Assembly: GCA_027484915.1 (NCBI GenBank) | Contig: JAIXSA010000117.1 | Span: 1-33,655, forward strand | DNA from: Paracoccaceae bacterium | GTDB taxonomy: Bacteria; Pseudomonadota; Alphaproteobacteria; Rhodobacterales; Rhodobacteraceae | Length of the DNA: 33,655 nucleotides | Reading direction: 5' to 3' | Shown here: positions 6,910 through 16,905 of the stretch, piece after piece | How the letters are laid out: each line of letters opens with the position of its first letter | Position numbering within the stretch: the stretch's first letter is position 1 | The notes under the pieces: generated by a model | Told to the model about the DNA's origin: nothing | The model's input: only the letters and a program-made list of their open reading frames with translations | The model's database searches: none | Program-made: the position numbers and the translations under genes

Positions 6910-8169
6910 ATGACGAGCAAAGCCACTGTACAAAGCGATCCGGCGCCGATCCTCGCCTGCACGATTTCGCGCGATGTGCAGCGATTCGATCTTCTGATCG
7001 ACGACATGGAGCAGGAGCTGGGCGAAGCCTGGGGCGACCTCAATTTCGAGGACGCGCTGGTCTTCCTCAAGCAGCCCGACAGCACCGGCATGCAGTTCGT
7101 CGCCATCGCCGTCGACAGCGAGGATGAATCCGAACTGACGAAGATGAACGACGTGATCAAGGCCGCCAAGGCCAAGAAGATCAAGGTTCTGCTCATCGCC
7201 AACCAGGTCTCGCCATCTGTCCTGCACCAGATGCTGAAGCTCGGGGCCGACGACTTCGTCCCCTACCCGCTGCCCGAAGGCGCGCTGCATGACGCCATCG
7301 AGCGTCTGCGCAAGCCCGCGCCGGTCATGCCCGACGGCTACGACCCGGAAACCGGCATGTTCAATCCGGTCTTCAAGGCCAAGGGCGACCGCAACGGCGT
7401 TATCCTGCCGGTGCACGGCATGGCCGGCGGCGTCGGTGCCACGACCTTCGCCGCAAACCTCGCCTGGGAACTGGCGCTCATGCCGGATTCGGAAGGCATG
7501 CGGGTCTGCGTCATCGACTTCGACCTGCAATTCGGCTCGATCGCGACCTATCTTGACCTGCCGCGCAAGGAAGCTGTGCTGGAAGTCCTGACCGACACCG
7601 CATCGGTCGACGCGGATTCGCTGATGAAGTCGATGCTGACCTTCAATGACAAGCTGCACGTCTTCACCGCACCCGCCGACATGCTCCCGCTCGAGATGGT
7701 CACTCCGGAAGACGTGGGCCGCATCCTCGACACCGCCCAGGCCAACTTCGATTTCGTCATCGTCGACATGCCCACGACGGTCGTCGCCTGGACCGAGGCC
7801 GTGCTGACCCGCGCCCACGTCTACTTCGCGCTACTGGAGCTTGACCTGCGCTCGGCGCAGAACATCCTGCGCTTCGTCCGCGCCCTGAAGGCCGAGGCGC
7901 TGCCGCATGACAAGGTGCGCTACGTGCTGAACCGCGCGCCGAAGTTCACCGATCTTTCGGCGAAGGCCCGCGTCAAACGCATGGCGGAAAGCCTCGACAT
8001 TTCCATCGAAGTGCAGCTGCCCGACGGTGGCGAACAGGTGACCCAGGCCAACGACCACGGCCTGCCCATTGCTGAAAGTGCAGGGAAGAACCCGCTGCGC
8101 AAGGAACTGCAGAAGCTTGCCAAGTCCTTGTATGATTTGAACAAAGCCGCTGAAACCGCCAAGGCCTGA
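6910..8169 (+). CDS. tadZ: Pilus localisation ATPase TadZ/CpaE (MinD/ParA-like)
   Basis: A 419-residue protein with an N-terminal receiver-like atypical domain (about 15-130; IKVLLIANQVSPSVLHQMLKLGADDFVPYPLPEG) and a C-terminal MinD/ParA-type P-loop domain. The deviant Walker A reads GMAGGVGATTFAANLAWEL from Gly170: the signature lysine of KGGVGKT is absent and Ala177 replaces the second lysine, as in many TadZ proteins. VCVIDFDLQFGS (about 199-210) is the following strand. TadZ marks the assembly site, often a pole, and recruits TadA. It opens an operon with tadA (17-base gap) and onward. AAAGGA lies 11 bases before the ATG. Loss of the lysine means ATP use may be weak. Confidence 0.94.
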   Translation: MTSKATVQSDPAPILACTISRDVQRFDLLIDDMEQELGEAWGDLNFEDALVFLKQPDSTGMQFVAIAVDSEDESELTKMNDVIKAAKAKKIKVLLIANQVSPSVLHQMLKLGADDFVPYPLPEGALHDAIERLRKPAPVMPDGYDPETGMFNPVFKAKGDRNGVILPVHGMAGGVGATTFAANLAWELALMPDSEGMRVCVIDFDLQFGSIATYLDLPRKEAVLEVLTDTASVDADSLMKSMLTFNDKLHVFTAPADMLPLEMVTPEDVGRILDTAQANFDFVIVDMPTTVVAWTEAVLTRAHVYFALLELDLRSAQNILRFVRALKAEALPHDKVRYVLNRAPKFTDLSAKARVKRMAESLDISIEVQLPDGGEQVTQANDHGLPIAESAGKNPLRKELQKLAKSLYDLNKAAETAKA

Positions 8170-8186
8170 TTCAAGGGGAATGACCA

Positions 8187-9629
<1,443 letters not shown>

Positions 9630-9631
9630 CC

Positions 9632-10600
9632 ATGCAGATCAGCGCAGCACCCCTAATCTACATCATGATCTTCGTGGCGGTCGTCGTGATCGTCAACGGT
9701 ATCTATCTGATCGTGTTCGGAAAATCCATCAGCCTGAACAGCCGGGTCAGCCGGCGGCTCACGCTGCTGGAAAAGAATGCGAACCGCGAACAGGTCCTGG
9801 AACAACTCCGCAAGGAGATGAACCAGCACCTCAACGCGAAGAACATTCCGCTCTATTCGATGCTGGCCAAGAAGGCGCAGCGGGCGAACATCGCCTTCTC
9901 GCCGCAACAGCTCATCGGGATCATGGCGGGACTGTCGGTCTTTGCCTTCCTGATGCTGTCCGTCTTCACCGAGGCCGAAACCAGCCTGCGCATCGCGCTT
10001 GGTATCGCGATGGGCGTGGGCGGCGTCTTCGTCTGGGTGAACAACACCGCCAAGAAACGCATGAATCTTCTGGAAGAACAGCTGCCGGACTCCATCGAAC
10101 TCATGGTCCGCAGCTTGCGCGTCGGCCACCCCTTCTCGACCGCCATCGGCATCGTCGCCAAGGAAATCCCCGATCCGCTCGGCTCTGAATTCGGCGTGAT
10201 CGCCGACGAGGCCGCCTACGGCCGCGACGTTTCGGAATCCCTGAAGGCCTTTGCCGAACGGATGGACAGCCAGGACCTCCGCTTCCTTGCGGTCGCCGTG
10301 TCGATCCAGCAGCAGTCGGGCGGCAACCTGGCCGAGATCCTGGAAGGTCTGGCCAAGGTGGTCCGCGCCCGCTTCAAGCTTTTCCGCCGCGTCCGCGCCA
10401 TCACGGCCGAGGCAAAGTGGTCAGGCGTGTTCCTTTCGGGCTTCCCGATCGCCGCGCTGGTGATGATCAACGTGGTCCAACCCGACTACTACGACGAAGT
10501 CAAAGAGACCACCGCCTACATTCCCGCAGCGCTTTTCGTCGTTACCTTCCTCATCATCAACATCATCTACATGAAGGTGATGACCAACATCAAAGTGTAG
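9632..10600 (+). CDS. tadB: Tad inner-membrane platform protein TadB
   Basis: A 322-residue protein with an N-terminal membrane segment (about 6-28), a further membrane pair near 90-130, a cytoplasmic type II secretion F-like domain (LPDSIELMVRSLRVGHPFSTAIGIVAKEIPDPLGSEF, and SIQQQSGGNLAEILEGLAKVVRARFKL) and a closing pair of membrane segments. The two-base gap after tadA implies tight coupling. TadB and TadC form the platform that the TadA motor turns. The GNLAEIL motif is a hallmark of the T2SSF family. Confidence 0.95.
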   Translation: MQISAAPLIYIMIFVAVVVIVNGIYLIVFGKSISLNSRVSRRLTLLEKNANREQVLEQLRKEMNQHLNAKNIPLYSMLAKKAQRANIAFSPQQLIGIMAGLSVFAFLMLSVFTEAETSLRIALGIAMGVGGVFVWVNNTAKKRMNLLEEQLPDSIELMVRSLRVGHPFSTAIGIVAKEIPDPLGSEFGVIADEAAYGRDVSESLKAFAERMDSQDLRFLAVAVSIQQQSGGNLAEILEGLAKVVRARFKLFRRVRAITAEAKWSGVFLSGFPIAALVMINVVQPDYYDEVKETTAYIPAALFVVTFLIINIIYMKVMTNIKV

Positions 10601-10607
10601 GTCGAAC

Positions 10608-11591
10608 ATGGACTTCCTTCCCAATTTCATGACCGGACTGACCGAACGCTTCGGCCCGATGGCACCGCTTCTGGCGGTGGGTCTTCTGGGGATGTTGCTG
10701 ATCCTCCTGGCCCTGCCGGTGGTGATGAAACGCCAGCGTGACCGCTTCCGCGAGCTGAAGGACCAGGTGCCGAAAGCCGGGATCGAGAAGAAGAAGATCC
10801 TGCGCAAGGCTGACAGGATGGACAAGCTGGAAAAGTTTGCCCAGTTCCTCGAACCGCAGAAGAAAGAGGAATTGTCCGCCGCCAAGCTGAACATGCTGCG
10901 CGCGGGCTACACCGGCAAGAACGCGGTGCGCATGTTCCACGCGATCCAGTTCCTGCTGGCCATCCTGTTTCTGATCGGCGGCCTGATCGTCGCGCTGATC
11001 AAGTCAATGTCGCAAGAGATGTCCGGCATGGACCTTCTCCTGCACAGCCTTTTGCCCTGCGCCATCGGCTACTACATTCCGCGCTACTGGGTGAACAAGC
11101 GGGTGGAAAAGCGCAAGACCGAGATCATCCAGGGCTTCCCCGACGCGCTTGACCTGATGCTCGTCTGTGTCGAGGCCGGCCAGTCGCTTGACCAGTCGAT
11201 CATCCGGGTCGGTCGCGAAAGCCGGGCCGGCTACCCCGCCCTTGCCGACGAATTCGACCTTGTCGCGCAAGAGGTGAAGGCCGGCAAGGAACGCATCTCG
11301 GTGCTGAAAGACATGTCCGAACGCGTGGGCGTCCCCGACGTGGCCTCCTTCGTGACCACGATCATCCAGTCCGCAACCTTCGGTACGTCCATCGCCGATG
11401 CCCTGCGTGTCTACTCGGCTGACATGCGCGACAAGCGGATCATGCGCGCGGAAGAGAAGGCCAACATGTTGCCGACGAAACTGACCCTCGGCACTATGTT
11501 GTTTACAGTTCCGCCGCTTCTGGTCATTCTCATTGGGCCTTCCGTCTACGGAATGGTGACAATGATGGCCGAGCTTTCAAGCAGCCTTTGA
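10608..11591 (+). CDS. tadC: Tad inner-membrane platform protein TadC
   Basis: A 327-residue partner of TadB with the same fold: N-terminal membrane segment (about 18-40), a central membrane pair (about 105-160), then the T2SSF domain with IIQGFPDALDLMLVCVEAGQSLDQSIIRVGRE and MRAEEKANMLPTKLTLGTMLFTVPPLLVILIGPSVY at the end. The ALDLMLVCVEAG motif is typical for TadC. It follows tadB by seven bases, with AGGTCGAAC before the ATG. TadC and TadB probably arose by duplication, as their shared layout shows. Confidence 0.95.
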   Translation: MDFLPNFMTGLTERFGPMAPLLAVGLLGMLLILLALPVVMKRQRDRFRELKDQVPKAGIEKKKILRKADRMDKLEKFAQFLEPQKKEELSAAKLNMLRAGYTGKNAVRMFHAIQFLLAILFLIGGLIVALIKSMSQEMSGMDLLLHSLLPCAIGYYIPRYWVNKRVEKRKTEIIQGFPDALDLMLVCVEAGQSLDQSIIRVGRESRAGYPALADEFDLVAQEVKAGKERISVLKDMSERVGVPDVASFVTTIIQSATFGTSIADALRVYSADMRDKRIMRAEEKANMLPTKLTLGTMLFTVPPLLVILIGPSVYGMVTMMAELSSSL

Positions 11592-11604
11592 AACGGGAAC
11601 CGAC

Positions 11605-12162
11605 TTGCGCCACGCGGCCTTACTGACCGTCTGCGCCGTTCTGCTGGCCGGCTGCGCGCCGGCCGGTAACGTTTCCAGAAACAGCCCTTACGGCGTCGAC
11701 GCCCGTGGTGAAGGGGTTGACGGCATGACTGTCGGCCACCGGCTGATGGAGGCGGGCGAATATGAGCTTGCGCTAAAGGCCTATCTCCGCGGCGCGGGCG
11801 AGACTGGCATCGATGCTGATGCGCTCTCGTCCATCGGGTCGGCCAACCTTGCGCTTGGGCGTCTCGGCCAAGCCGAGAATATCCTGAAGCGCGCGCTCGA
11901 GCTTGACCCGGATTTCGTCCCTGCGATCAACAACCTCGGGGTCGTCCTGATGGAACAGGGCAAATCGGGCGAGGCACGGGTGCTCTTCCAGAGAGCCTTT
12001 GCGCTGGATAGTGGCGAAACGGACTCGATCCGCGAAAATCTGATGCTCGCTATCGCCCAGAGCGAAGCCAATGTGTATGATCCTATCCAAGAACAAGAAA
12101 AAGGCGGGTTCCGTCTCGTCCGGCAGGAAAAGGGCAAATACGTTCTCCTGTCCGATCTCTAG
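11605..12162 (+). CDS. TPR-repeat lipoprotein of the Tad operon
   Basis: A 185-residue predicted lipoprotein with a TTG start at 11605; the signal peptide (ALLTVCAVLLAGC) ends at lipidated Cys17. Tetratricopeptide repeats span about 45-140 (LMEAGEYELALKAYLRG, ANLALGRLGQAENILKRALELDPDFVPAINNLGVVLMEQGKSGEARVLFQRAFALD). It starts 13 bases after tadC and precedes another TPR lipoprotein, so two TadD-like pilotins lie side by side. Such proteins help insert the secretin in the outer membrane. The ribosome site is weak, which may lower its dose. Confidence 0.88.
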   Translation: MRHAALLTVCAVLLAGCAPAGNVSRNSPYGVDARGEGVDGMTVGHRLMEAGEYELALKAYLRGAGETGIDADALSSIGSANLALGRLGQAENILKRALELDPDFVPAINNLGVVLMEQGKSGEARVLFQRAFALDSGETDSIRENLMLAIAQSEANVYDPIQEQEKGGFRLVRQEKGKYVLLSDL

Positions 12163-12199
12163 GCGGTGCCCTGAGCAGTCAACAAAAAGGACGCTTAAG

Positions 12200-13057
12200 A
12201 TGCGCCATCCGGTTTTTGCCATGCTGTGCCTTGGCAGCACGGTTGCCCTGTCTGCCTGTCAGAACAATTCTGACGCTCAGGTGCAACGGGCCCTCAAGGA
12301 CGTCAACGTCATCGACGAAAGCAATTTGAACGACGTGATGCTGACCGTTGCCGACCCGAATGAGGCGGTCGACTACTTCACCCGGACACTCCAGCAGAAC
12401 CCCGACCGCATCGACTTGATGCGCGGCCTTGCTCGGTCCCTGATCCGCGCTCAGAAGCCGACCGAGGCCGCCCAGATCTGGCGCAACGTCGTTGCCCATC
12501 CAGATGCCACCGCAGAAGACCGTGTGATGCTGGCCGATGCTCTGATCCGCTCGAACCAGTGGCCCGAAGCCAAGGCCGAGCTGAACCAGATCCCTCCGAC
12601 CCACGAAAGCTTTGACCGGTACCGGCTTGAGGCGATGGTGGCCGACAGCGACAAGAACTGGAAGAAGGCCGACAGCTTCTACGAGATCGCCGCCGGACTG
12701 ACCACGACTCCGGCCGGCGTCCTGAACAACTGGGGATTCTCCAAGCTGACGCGCGGCGACGGACCAGGGGCCGAGAAGCTGTTCCTCGAGGCGCTGACCT
12801 ATGACCCGCAGCTTTTCACCGCCAAGAACAACCTGGTGCTCTCGCGCGCGGCGCAGCGCAAGTACGACCTGCCCGTGGTGCGGATGACGCAGACCGAACG
12901 GGCAGAGCTTCTGTATTCGATGGGACTCGCGGCAATCAAGCAGGGCGATGTCTCGGTGGGCAAGGGCCTGCTGAACCAGGCGATCGAAACCCATCCGAAG
13001 TATTTCGAAGCCGCGGTCCGCAGCCTCGAAGCGCTCGACGCAAACGTGAAGATGTAA
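12200..13057 (+). CDS. tadD: TPR lipoprotein TadD-like
   Basis: A 285-residue predicted lipoprotein. ATG 12200 is chosen for AAAAAGGA upstream and for the signal ending LSAC (Cys20); the frame is open back to 12071 but overlaps the previous gene with unlikely peptide. Several TPR units follow: AVDYFTRTLQQNPDRIDLMRGLARSLIRAQKP, WRNVVAHPDATAEDRVMLADALIRSNQW, and LNNWGFSKLTRGDGPGAEKLFLEALTYDPQLFTAKNNLVLSRA near 185-225. TadD is required for pilus formation in model organisms, probably as a secretin pilotin. Its stop TAA abuts the next ATG (ATGTAAATG), showing translational coupling to the peptidase. Confidence 0.9.
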   Translation: MRHPVFAMLCLGSTVALSACQNNSDAQVQRALKDVNVIDESNLNDVMLTVADPNEAVDYFTRTLQQNPDRIDLMRGLARSLIRAQKPTEAAQIWRNVVAHPDATAEDRVMLADALIRSNQWPEAKAELNQIPPTHESFDRYRLEAMVADSDKNWKKADSFYEIAAGLTTTPAGVLNNWGFSKLTRGDGPGAEKLFLEALTYDPQLFTAKNNLVLSRAAQRKYDLPVVRMTQTERAELLYSMGLAAIKQGDVSVGKGLLNQAIETHPKYFEAAVRSLEALDANVKM

Positions 13058-13552
13058 ATGCTCGAACCGACCGACGCTCTGATCCTTCTTGTCCCGGTGC
13101 TGCCCATTGCCATTTGGGCAGCAGTAACCGACCTCAAGCGGATGAAGATTCCCAACACGGCCGTCATCGCAATGGCCGCGGTCTGGCCGCTGATCGGCTG
13201 GTATGTGGTGCCCTGGCAGCCGTGGCTTTGGGGCTTTGCACTGATGGCAGTGGTCTTCGTTGCGGGCTTCCTGCTGTACCTGACCGGGACCTTCGGGGCC
13301 GGCGACGCGAAGTATTCCGCCGCGATGGCAGGAATATTCGTCGGCGGAAACATCGGCGAGATCCTTCTGATCATCTTCGTCAGCATGATCGGATCTCTGA
13401 TCCTGCACCGCATCCTGCGCAGCATTCCGCTCGTGCGAAACGCGACGCCGGACTGGGAAAGCTGGACCAAGCGCCGGTTTTTCCCCTTCGGCCTCGCGCT
13501 GTCGTGCATCGTGGTCTTCTACCTTCTTGCCGCCATCTGGCCACAGGGCTGA
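13058..13552 (+). CDS. tadV: Prepilin peptidase TadV/CpaA
   Basis: A 164-residue polytopic membrane protease of the type IV prepilin peptidase (A24) family. The two catalytic aspartates are visible: Asp25 in AVTDLKRMKIPN and Asp83 in the GAGD motif GTFGAGDAKYSAA. About five to six membrane segments are predicted. It lacks the N-terminal methyltransferase domain, as expected for TadV. It would cut the two Flp prepilins after Gly13. Its ATG touches the tadD stop codon. The next gene, an AAA+ ATPase, starts 63 bases after its stop. Confidence 0.95.
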   Translation: MLEPTDALILLVPVLPIAIWAAVTDLKRMKIPNTAVIAMAAVWPLIGWYVVPWQPWLWGFALMAVVFVAGFLLYLTGTFGAGDAKYSAAMAGIFVGGNIGEILLIIFVSMIGSLILHRILRSIPLVRNATPDWESWTKRRFFPFGLALSCIVVFYLLAAIWPQG

Positions 13553-13615
13553 CACAAGTTACGTTTACGACTCAAATCGAAGCAGTTCGCTACGATTGTC
13601 CACGGAGCTTGTCCT

Positions 13616-14932
13616 ATGAACGCTGAAGCCCCGGTGTCCGGCGTCCAGCCGCCGCCCTCGCCCCGTTCGCTTGCCGACACGGGGCTGTCCACCGTGATGA
13701 TGCGGGACATCCTTCTGAAGACGATGTTCCGCACCAACCAGGACCAGGTTTCGGTCCTGTCCAAGGCGATCAGCCTGCCGGTGCCGCTGACGCAGGAACT
13801 GATGGACCTTTGCCGGACGCAAAAGCTGGTCACCGCGACCGGCACGTTGCACGCCACCTCGGGCAACGAGATGGGGTACGAGCTTACCGATGCCGGCAAG
13901 GCGCGGGCGCTGGATTCGCTGTCACAGTCGGAATACTACGGCGCGATGCCGGTGCCGCTGGACCAGTACTCAGTCCAGATCAAGCGCCAGTCGGTCCGCG
14001 ACATTCGCCTCAACCGCGAGCAACTGATGTCGGGCATGGGTCACCTGATCCTGCCGCCAGACCTGATCGACAACCTCGGCCCCGCCGTGACCTCGGGCCG
14101 CTCGATCCTTTTGTACGGTCCGCCCGGCAACGGCAAATCCTCCATCAGCCACGGCATCCGCGCGGCACTTGGCGACAAGGTCTATGTCCCGCGTGCCATC
14201 GAGTATTCCGGCCAGATCATCAGCGTCTACGACCCCATCGTCCATTCCGCTGCTGAATCCGCCGTGGACGACCCGAACTCGCTCCGCCGCACCTCGAACC
14301 GCTTCGACAACCGCTATGTCTATTGCGAGCGTCCCTCGGTCATCACCGGCGGTGAACTCAGCCTCGACATGCTCGACCTCAACTACAACCCCACGGCCCG
14401 CACCTACCAGGCGCCGCTGCAGCTGAAAGCCACGGGCGGCATCTTCATCATCGACGACCTTGGCCGCCAGGCCGAGCCGCCGCAAAAGATCGTCAACCGC
14501 TGGATCGTGCCCTTGGAAGAAAGTCGGGACATCCTCGCGCTTCAGTCGGGCGAAAAATTCACCGTGCCTTTCGACACACTGGTGATCTTCTCGACCAACT
14601 TCCACCCGAACCAGATCTTCGACGGCGCGGCCCTCCGCCGTATCTTCTTCAAGATCAAGATCGACGGCCCCAGCCAGGAGAACTTCCTCAAGATCTTCGC
14701 GATGGTCGCCCGCAAGAAGAAGATGCCGCTGGACGAGGTGGCGCTGATGCACCTGATGAAGGTCAAATTCCCGACGATCCAGAACAACTACGCGAACTAC
14801 CAGCCGGTCTTCCTGATCGACCAGATGATCGCGGTCTGCGAGTTCGAGAACATCCCCTACCAGATGACGCCCGAGCTCATCGACCGCGCCTGGGGCAACA
14901 TGTTCGTCCGGCAGGAAGACATCGCGCACTAA
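13616..14932 (+). CDS. AAA+ ATPase of unknown role, at the end of the Tad locus
   Basis: A 438-residue protein. A small N-terminal winged-helix-like domain (about 20-105; LTQELMDLCRTQKLVTATGTL... YELTDAGKARALD) precedes an AAA+ core with Walker A GPPGNGKSS (Gly168-Ser175, Lys174) and Walker B GGIFIIDDLGRQ (Asp280/Asp281). LVIFSTNFHPNQIFDGAALRRIFFKIKI (about 322-350) fits sensor 1 and the arginine-finger area. I recognise it as a conserved hypothetical ATPase of alphaproteobacteria, not a named family; the MoxR group is the nearest guess. It sits 63 bases after tadV on the same strand without a visible terminator between, so it may be co-transcribed and take part in pilus assembly or its control. 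CGGAG precedes the ATG. Confidence 0.85.
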   Translation: MNAEAPVSGVQPPPSPRSLADTGLSTVMMRDILLKTMFRTNQDQVSVLSKAISLPVPLTQELMDLCRTQKLVTATGTLHATSGNEMGYELTDAGKARALDSLSQSEYYGAMPVPLDQYSVQIKRQSVRDIRLNREQLMSGMGHLILPPDLIDNLGPAVTSGRSILLYGPPGNGKSSISHGIRAALGDKVYVPRAIEYSGQIISVYDPIVHSAAESAVDDPNSLRRTSNRFDNRYVYCERPSVITGGELSLDMLDLNYNPTARTYQAPLQLKATGGIFIIDDLGRQAEPPQKIVNRWIVPLEESRDILALQSGEKFTVPFDTLVIFSTNFHPNQIFDGAALRRIFFKIKIDGPSQENFLKIFAMVARKKKMPLDEVALMHLMKVKFPTIQNNYANYQPVFLIDQMIAVCEFENIPYQMTPELIDRAWGNMFVRQEDIAH

Positions 14933-14937
14933 GGACC

Positions 14938-14986
14938 CAAATTCCTTAAGTAAGGAATTTGTCAAAATTCTTCTTCAAGAATTTTG
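14938..14986. terminator. Tandem AT-rich hairpins between convergent genes
   Basis: Two perfect inverted repeats stand one base apart: 14938-14961 (arm CAAATTCCTTA, two-base centre) and 14963-14986 (arm CAAAATTCTT, CTTC loop). They lie between the ATPase gene (plus) and the folate cyclo-ligase gene (minus), and both have T-runs on either strand, so they probably serve as bidirectional terminators. Their AT content is far above the surroundings. Confidence 0.7.
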
Positions 14987-14992
14987 GGGGCG

Positions 14993-15538
14993 TCACGCGA
15001 AGACCGTGACGCCTTTTTCCGTGACCACCGCATCCAGCCGCTGGTCGAATGCGTCCGTCGGCACCGCGTCCACCTCCTGTGCCGCAAACGCAAACCCGAC
15101 CGCGAGGACCGGCCCCCGCGACCGCAGAAGCTCCAGCGTCCGGTCGTAGAACCCCCCGCCATAACCCAGCCGGTACCCGCGCGCGTCAAAGGCAAGCAGC
15201 GGCACGATCAGCACCTCCGGCTCGACCCAGGCCCCCTCCTCCGGGATCAGCGCCTTGAACGCGCCTTCGACCATCCTGCACCCCGGCGACCATTCCCGGA
15301 ACCGCAAGGGTGCCGCCTTTTCCAGGATCACCGGAACGCCCACCGGCCCCTGATGCGCCGCCATCGCCGGCAGGGGGTCGATCTCCGACCGCATCGGCAT
15401 GTAGCCCGCCAGCACACGGCCGTGGTGTCCGGCCAGGTAATCCGCCAAGATCTCCGCCGCCTGCCCCTGGCCCTGCGCAAAAGCCTCTGCCCGCCGGGCA
15501 AAGGCCGTAGCCCGCGCCAAGCCTTTGATATCGCTCAT
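14993..15538 (-). CDS. 5-formyltetrahydrofolate cyclo-ligase
   Basis: A 181-residue enzyme that turns 5-formyltetrahydrofolate into 5,10-methenyltetrahydrofolate using ATP, keeping the one-carbon pool usable. The ATP-binding signature YRLGYGGGFYDRTLELL near residues 121-137 is diagnostic, and YMPMRSEIDPLP (about 46-57) is the substrate-side motif; CRMVEGAF also fits. Its ATG overlaps the TGA of mgtE in an ATGA arrangement, so the two are co-transcribed. The tail ends against the tandem hairpins. No metabolic link with magnesium transport is evident beyond shared expression, though the enzyme needs Mg-ATP. Confidence 0.95.
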   Translation of the reverse strand: MSDIKGLARATAFARRAEAFAQGQGQAAEILADYLAGHHGRVLAGYMPMRSEIDPLPAMAAHQGPVGVPVILEKAAPLRFREWSPGCRMVEGAFKALIPEEGAWVEPEVLIVPLLAFDARGYRLGYGGGFYDRTLELLRSRGPVLAVGFAFAAQEVDAVPTDAFDQRLDAVVTEKGVTVFA

Positions 15539-16905
15539 ATCAACAACACCGTCGCCAGGCCCAGAAAGGCAAAGAACCCCATCACATCGGTCAAAGTCGT
15601 CACGAAAGTCCCACTCGCCAGCGCGGGGTCCAGCTTCAACCGCTCCAGCGTCAGGGGCACCAGCACACCGCCCAGCGCCGCGACGATCTGGTTGACGATC
15701 ATCGCCATGCCAAGAACCAACCCCAACTTCCAGTCACCGAAGATCGCCCAGGCCGCCAGGCCCAGGATCAGAGCCAGGCTCAGCCCGTTCAGCACACCGG
15801 CCCCCAGCTCGCGCATCACCACCCGCCGCGCGTTGGCTTGCGTAAGGTCGCGCGTCGCCAGCGCCCGCACCGACACCGCAAGCGATTGCGTCCCCGCGAT
15901 CCCCCCGGTCGAGGCGACGATCGGCATCAGCGCCGCCAGGATCACGATGGTAGAGATCGTCGCCTCGAACTGCCCGATGACCACCGCCGACAGCGACGCG
16001 GTGAAGAGGTTCACCACCAGCCACGGCAGGCGCTGCTTCATCGTCTCGAACGCCCCGTCCGACACGCTCGCCTCATCACCGACCCCGGCCAGACGCAGCA
16101 TGTCCTCCTGGTGCTCTTCGTCCAGCACGTTCATCGCGTCGTCGATGGTGATCACGCCCACCAGCCGACCCGCACTGTCCACCACCGGGCAGGAAATCAG
16201 GTGATACTGGTTGAATACATAGGCCACATCCGCCTCGGGCTCCGTAGCCTCGATGGTCCGGAAACTTTCCTCCGCGATGTCGCGCAGCGCCACATCACGG
16301 CGGGCCGACAGCACCCGGCCCAGCGTGACATAGCCCACAGGCTTCATCCGCGGATCGACCAGGATCACGTGGTAGAACTGGTCCGGCAACTGCTCGGCGC
16401 CGCGCAGGAAATCGATCGCTTCACCCACCGTCCAGTGTTCCGGTGCCACCACCGTCTCGCGCTGCATCAGGCGGCCGGCCGAGAACTCCGGATAGGCCAT
16501 CGCCTGCTGGACCGCGACCCGGTCGGCATCGGTCAAAGCGTCCAGGATCAGGTCCTGCTGCGGCTGCTCCAGATCCTCCAGCAGGTCGACGACATCGTCA
16601 GTCTCTAGGTCCCGGACTGCTTCCGACAGGACTTCGGGCGGCAGGCTTTCCACCACCTCTTCCCGGATCGAATCCGAGATTTCCGACAGGATCTCGCCGT
16701 CGATCTCGTGCGACCACAGCGCCAGCAGCGCCCGGCGCTCGCCGGGACCGATCTGCTCCAGAAGGTCGGCGATATCGGCCGGGTGCAACGGCTCCAGAAG
16801 CGCGTCCACGCCCTCGCGGTCGCCAGCCTCGACCGCAGCAAGAACTGCGTCGATCCGGGGCGTGTCCAGCACTTCGTCGTCGTTCTCGACCAGATCTTGC
16901 GGCAT
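15535..16905 (-). CDS. mgtE: Magnesium transporter MgtE
   Basis: A 456-residue protein of normal length. Residues 20-125 form the MgtE_N superhelical domain (LLEPLHPADIADLLEQIGPGERRALLAL; SLPPEVLSEAVRDLETDDVVDLLEDL), followed by two CBS domains (about 140-265; MQRETVVAPEHWTVGEAIDFLR, LISCPVVDSAGRLVGVITIDDAMNVL). The C-terminal channel domain has five membrane segments, with the signature IVASTGGIAGTQSLAVSVRAL and IVNQIVAALGGVLVPL. The cytosolic domains sense Mg and close the pore when it is plentiful. GAGGG lies upstream. The gene diverges from guaD across a 120-base region. Confidence 0.96.
   Translation of the reverse strand: MPQDLVENDDEVLDTPRIDAVLAAVEAGDREGVDALLEPLHPADIADLLEQIGPGERRALLALWSHEIDGEILSEISDSIREEVVESLPPEVLSEAVRDLETDDVVDLLEDLEQPQQDLILDALTDADRVAVQQAMAYPEFSAGRLMQRETVVAPEHWTVGEAIDFLRGAEQLPDQFYHVILVDPRMKPVGYVTLGRVLSARRDVALRDIAEESFRTIEATEPEADVAYVFNQYHLISCPVVDSAGRLVGVITIDDAMNVLDEEHQEDMLRLAGVGDEASVSDGAFETMKQRLPWLVVNLFTASLSAVVIGQFEATISTIVILAALMPIVASTGGIAGTQSLAVSVRALATRDLTQANARRVVMRELGAGVLNGLSLALILGLAAWAIFGDWKLGLVLGMAMIVNQIVAALGGVLVPLTLERLKLDPALASGTFVTTLTDVMGFFAFLGLATVLLI

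Noticed and set aside
12179-13555. 458-residue minus-strand frame opposite tadD and tadV
   Set aside because: A shadow frame over two clear genes; its peptide has the His/Asp/Arg-rich, motif-free look of antisense GC-rich coding sequence.
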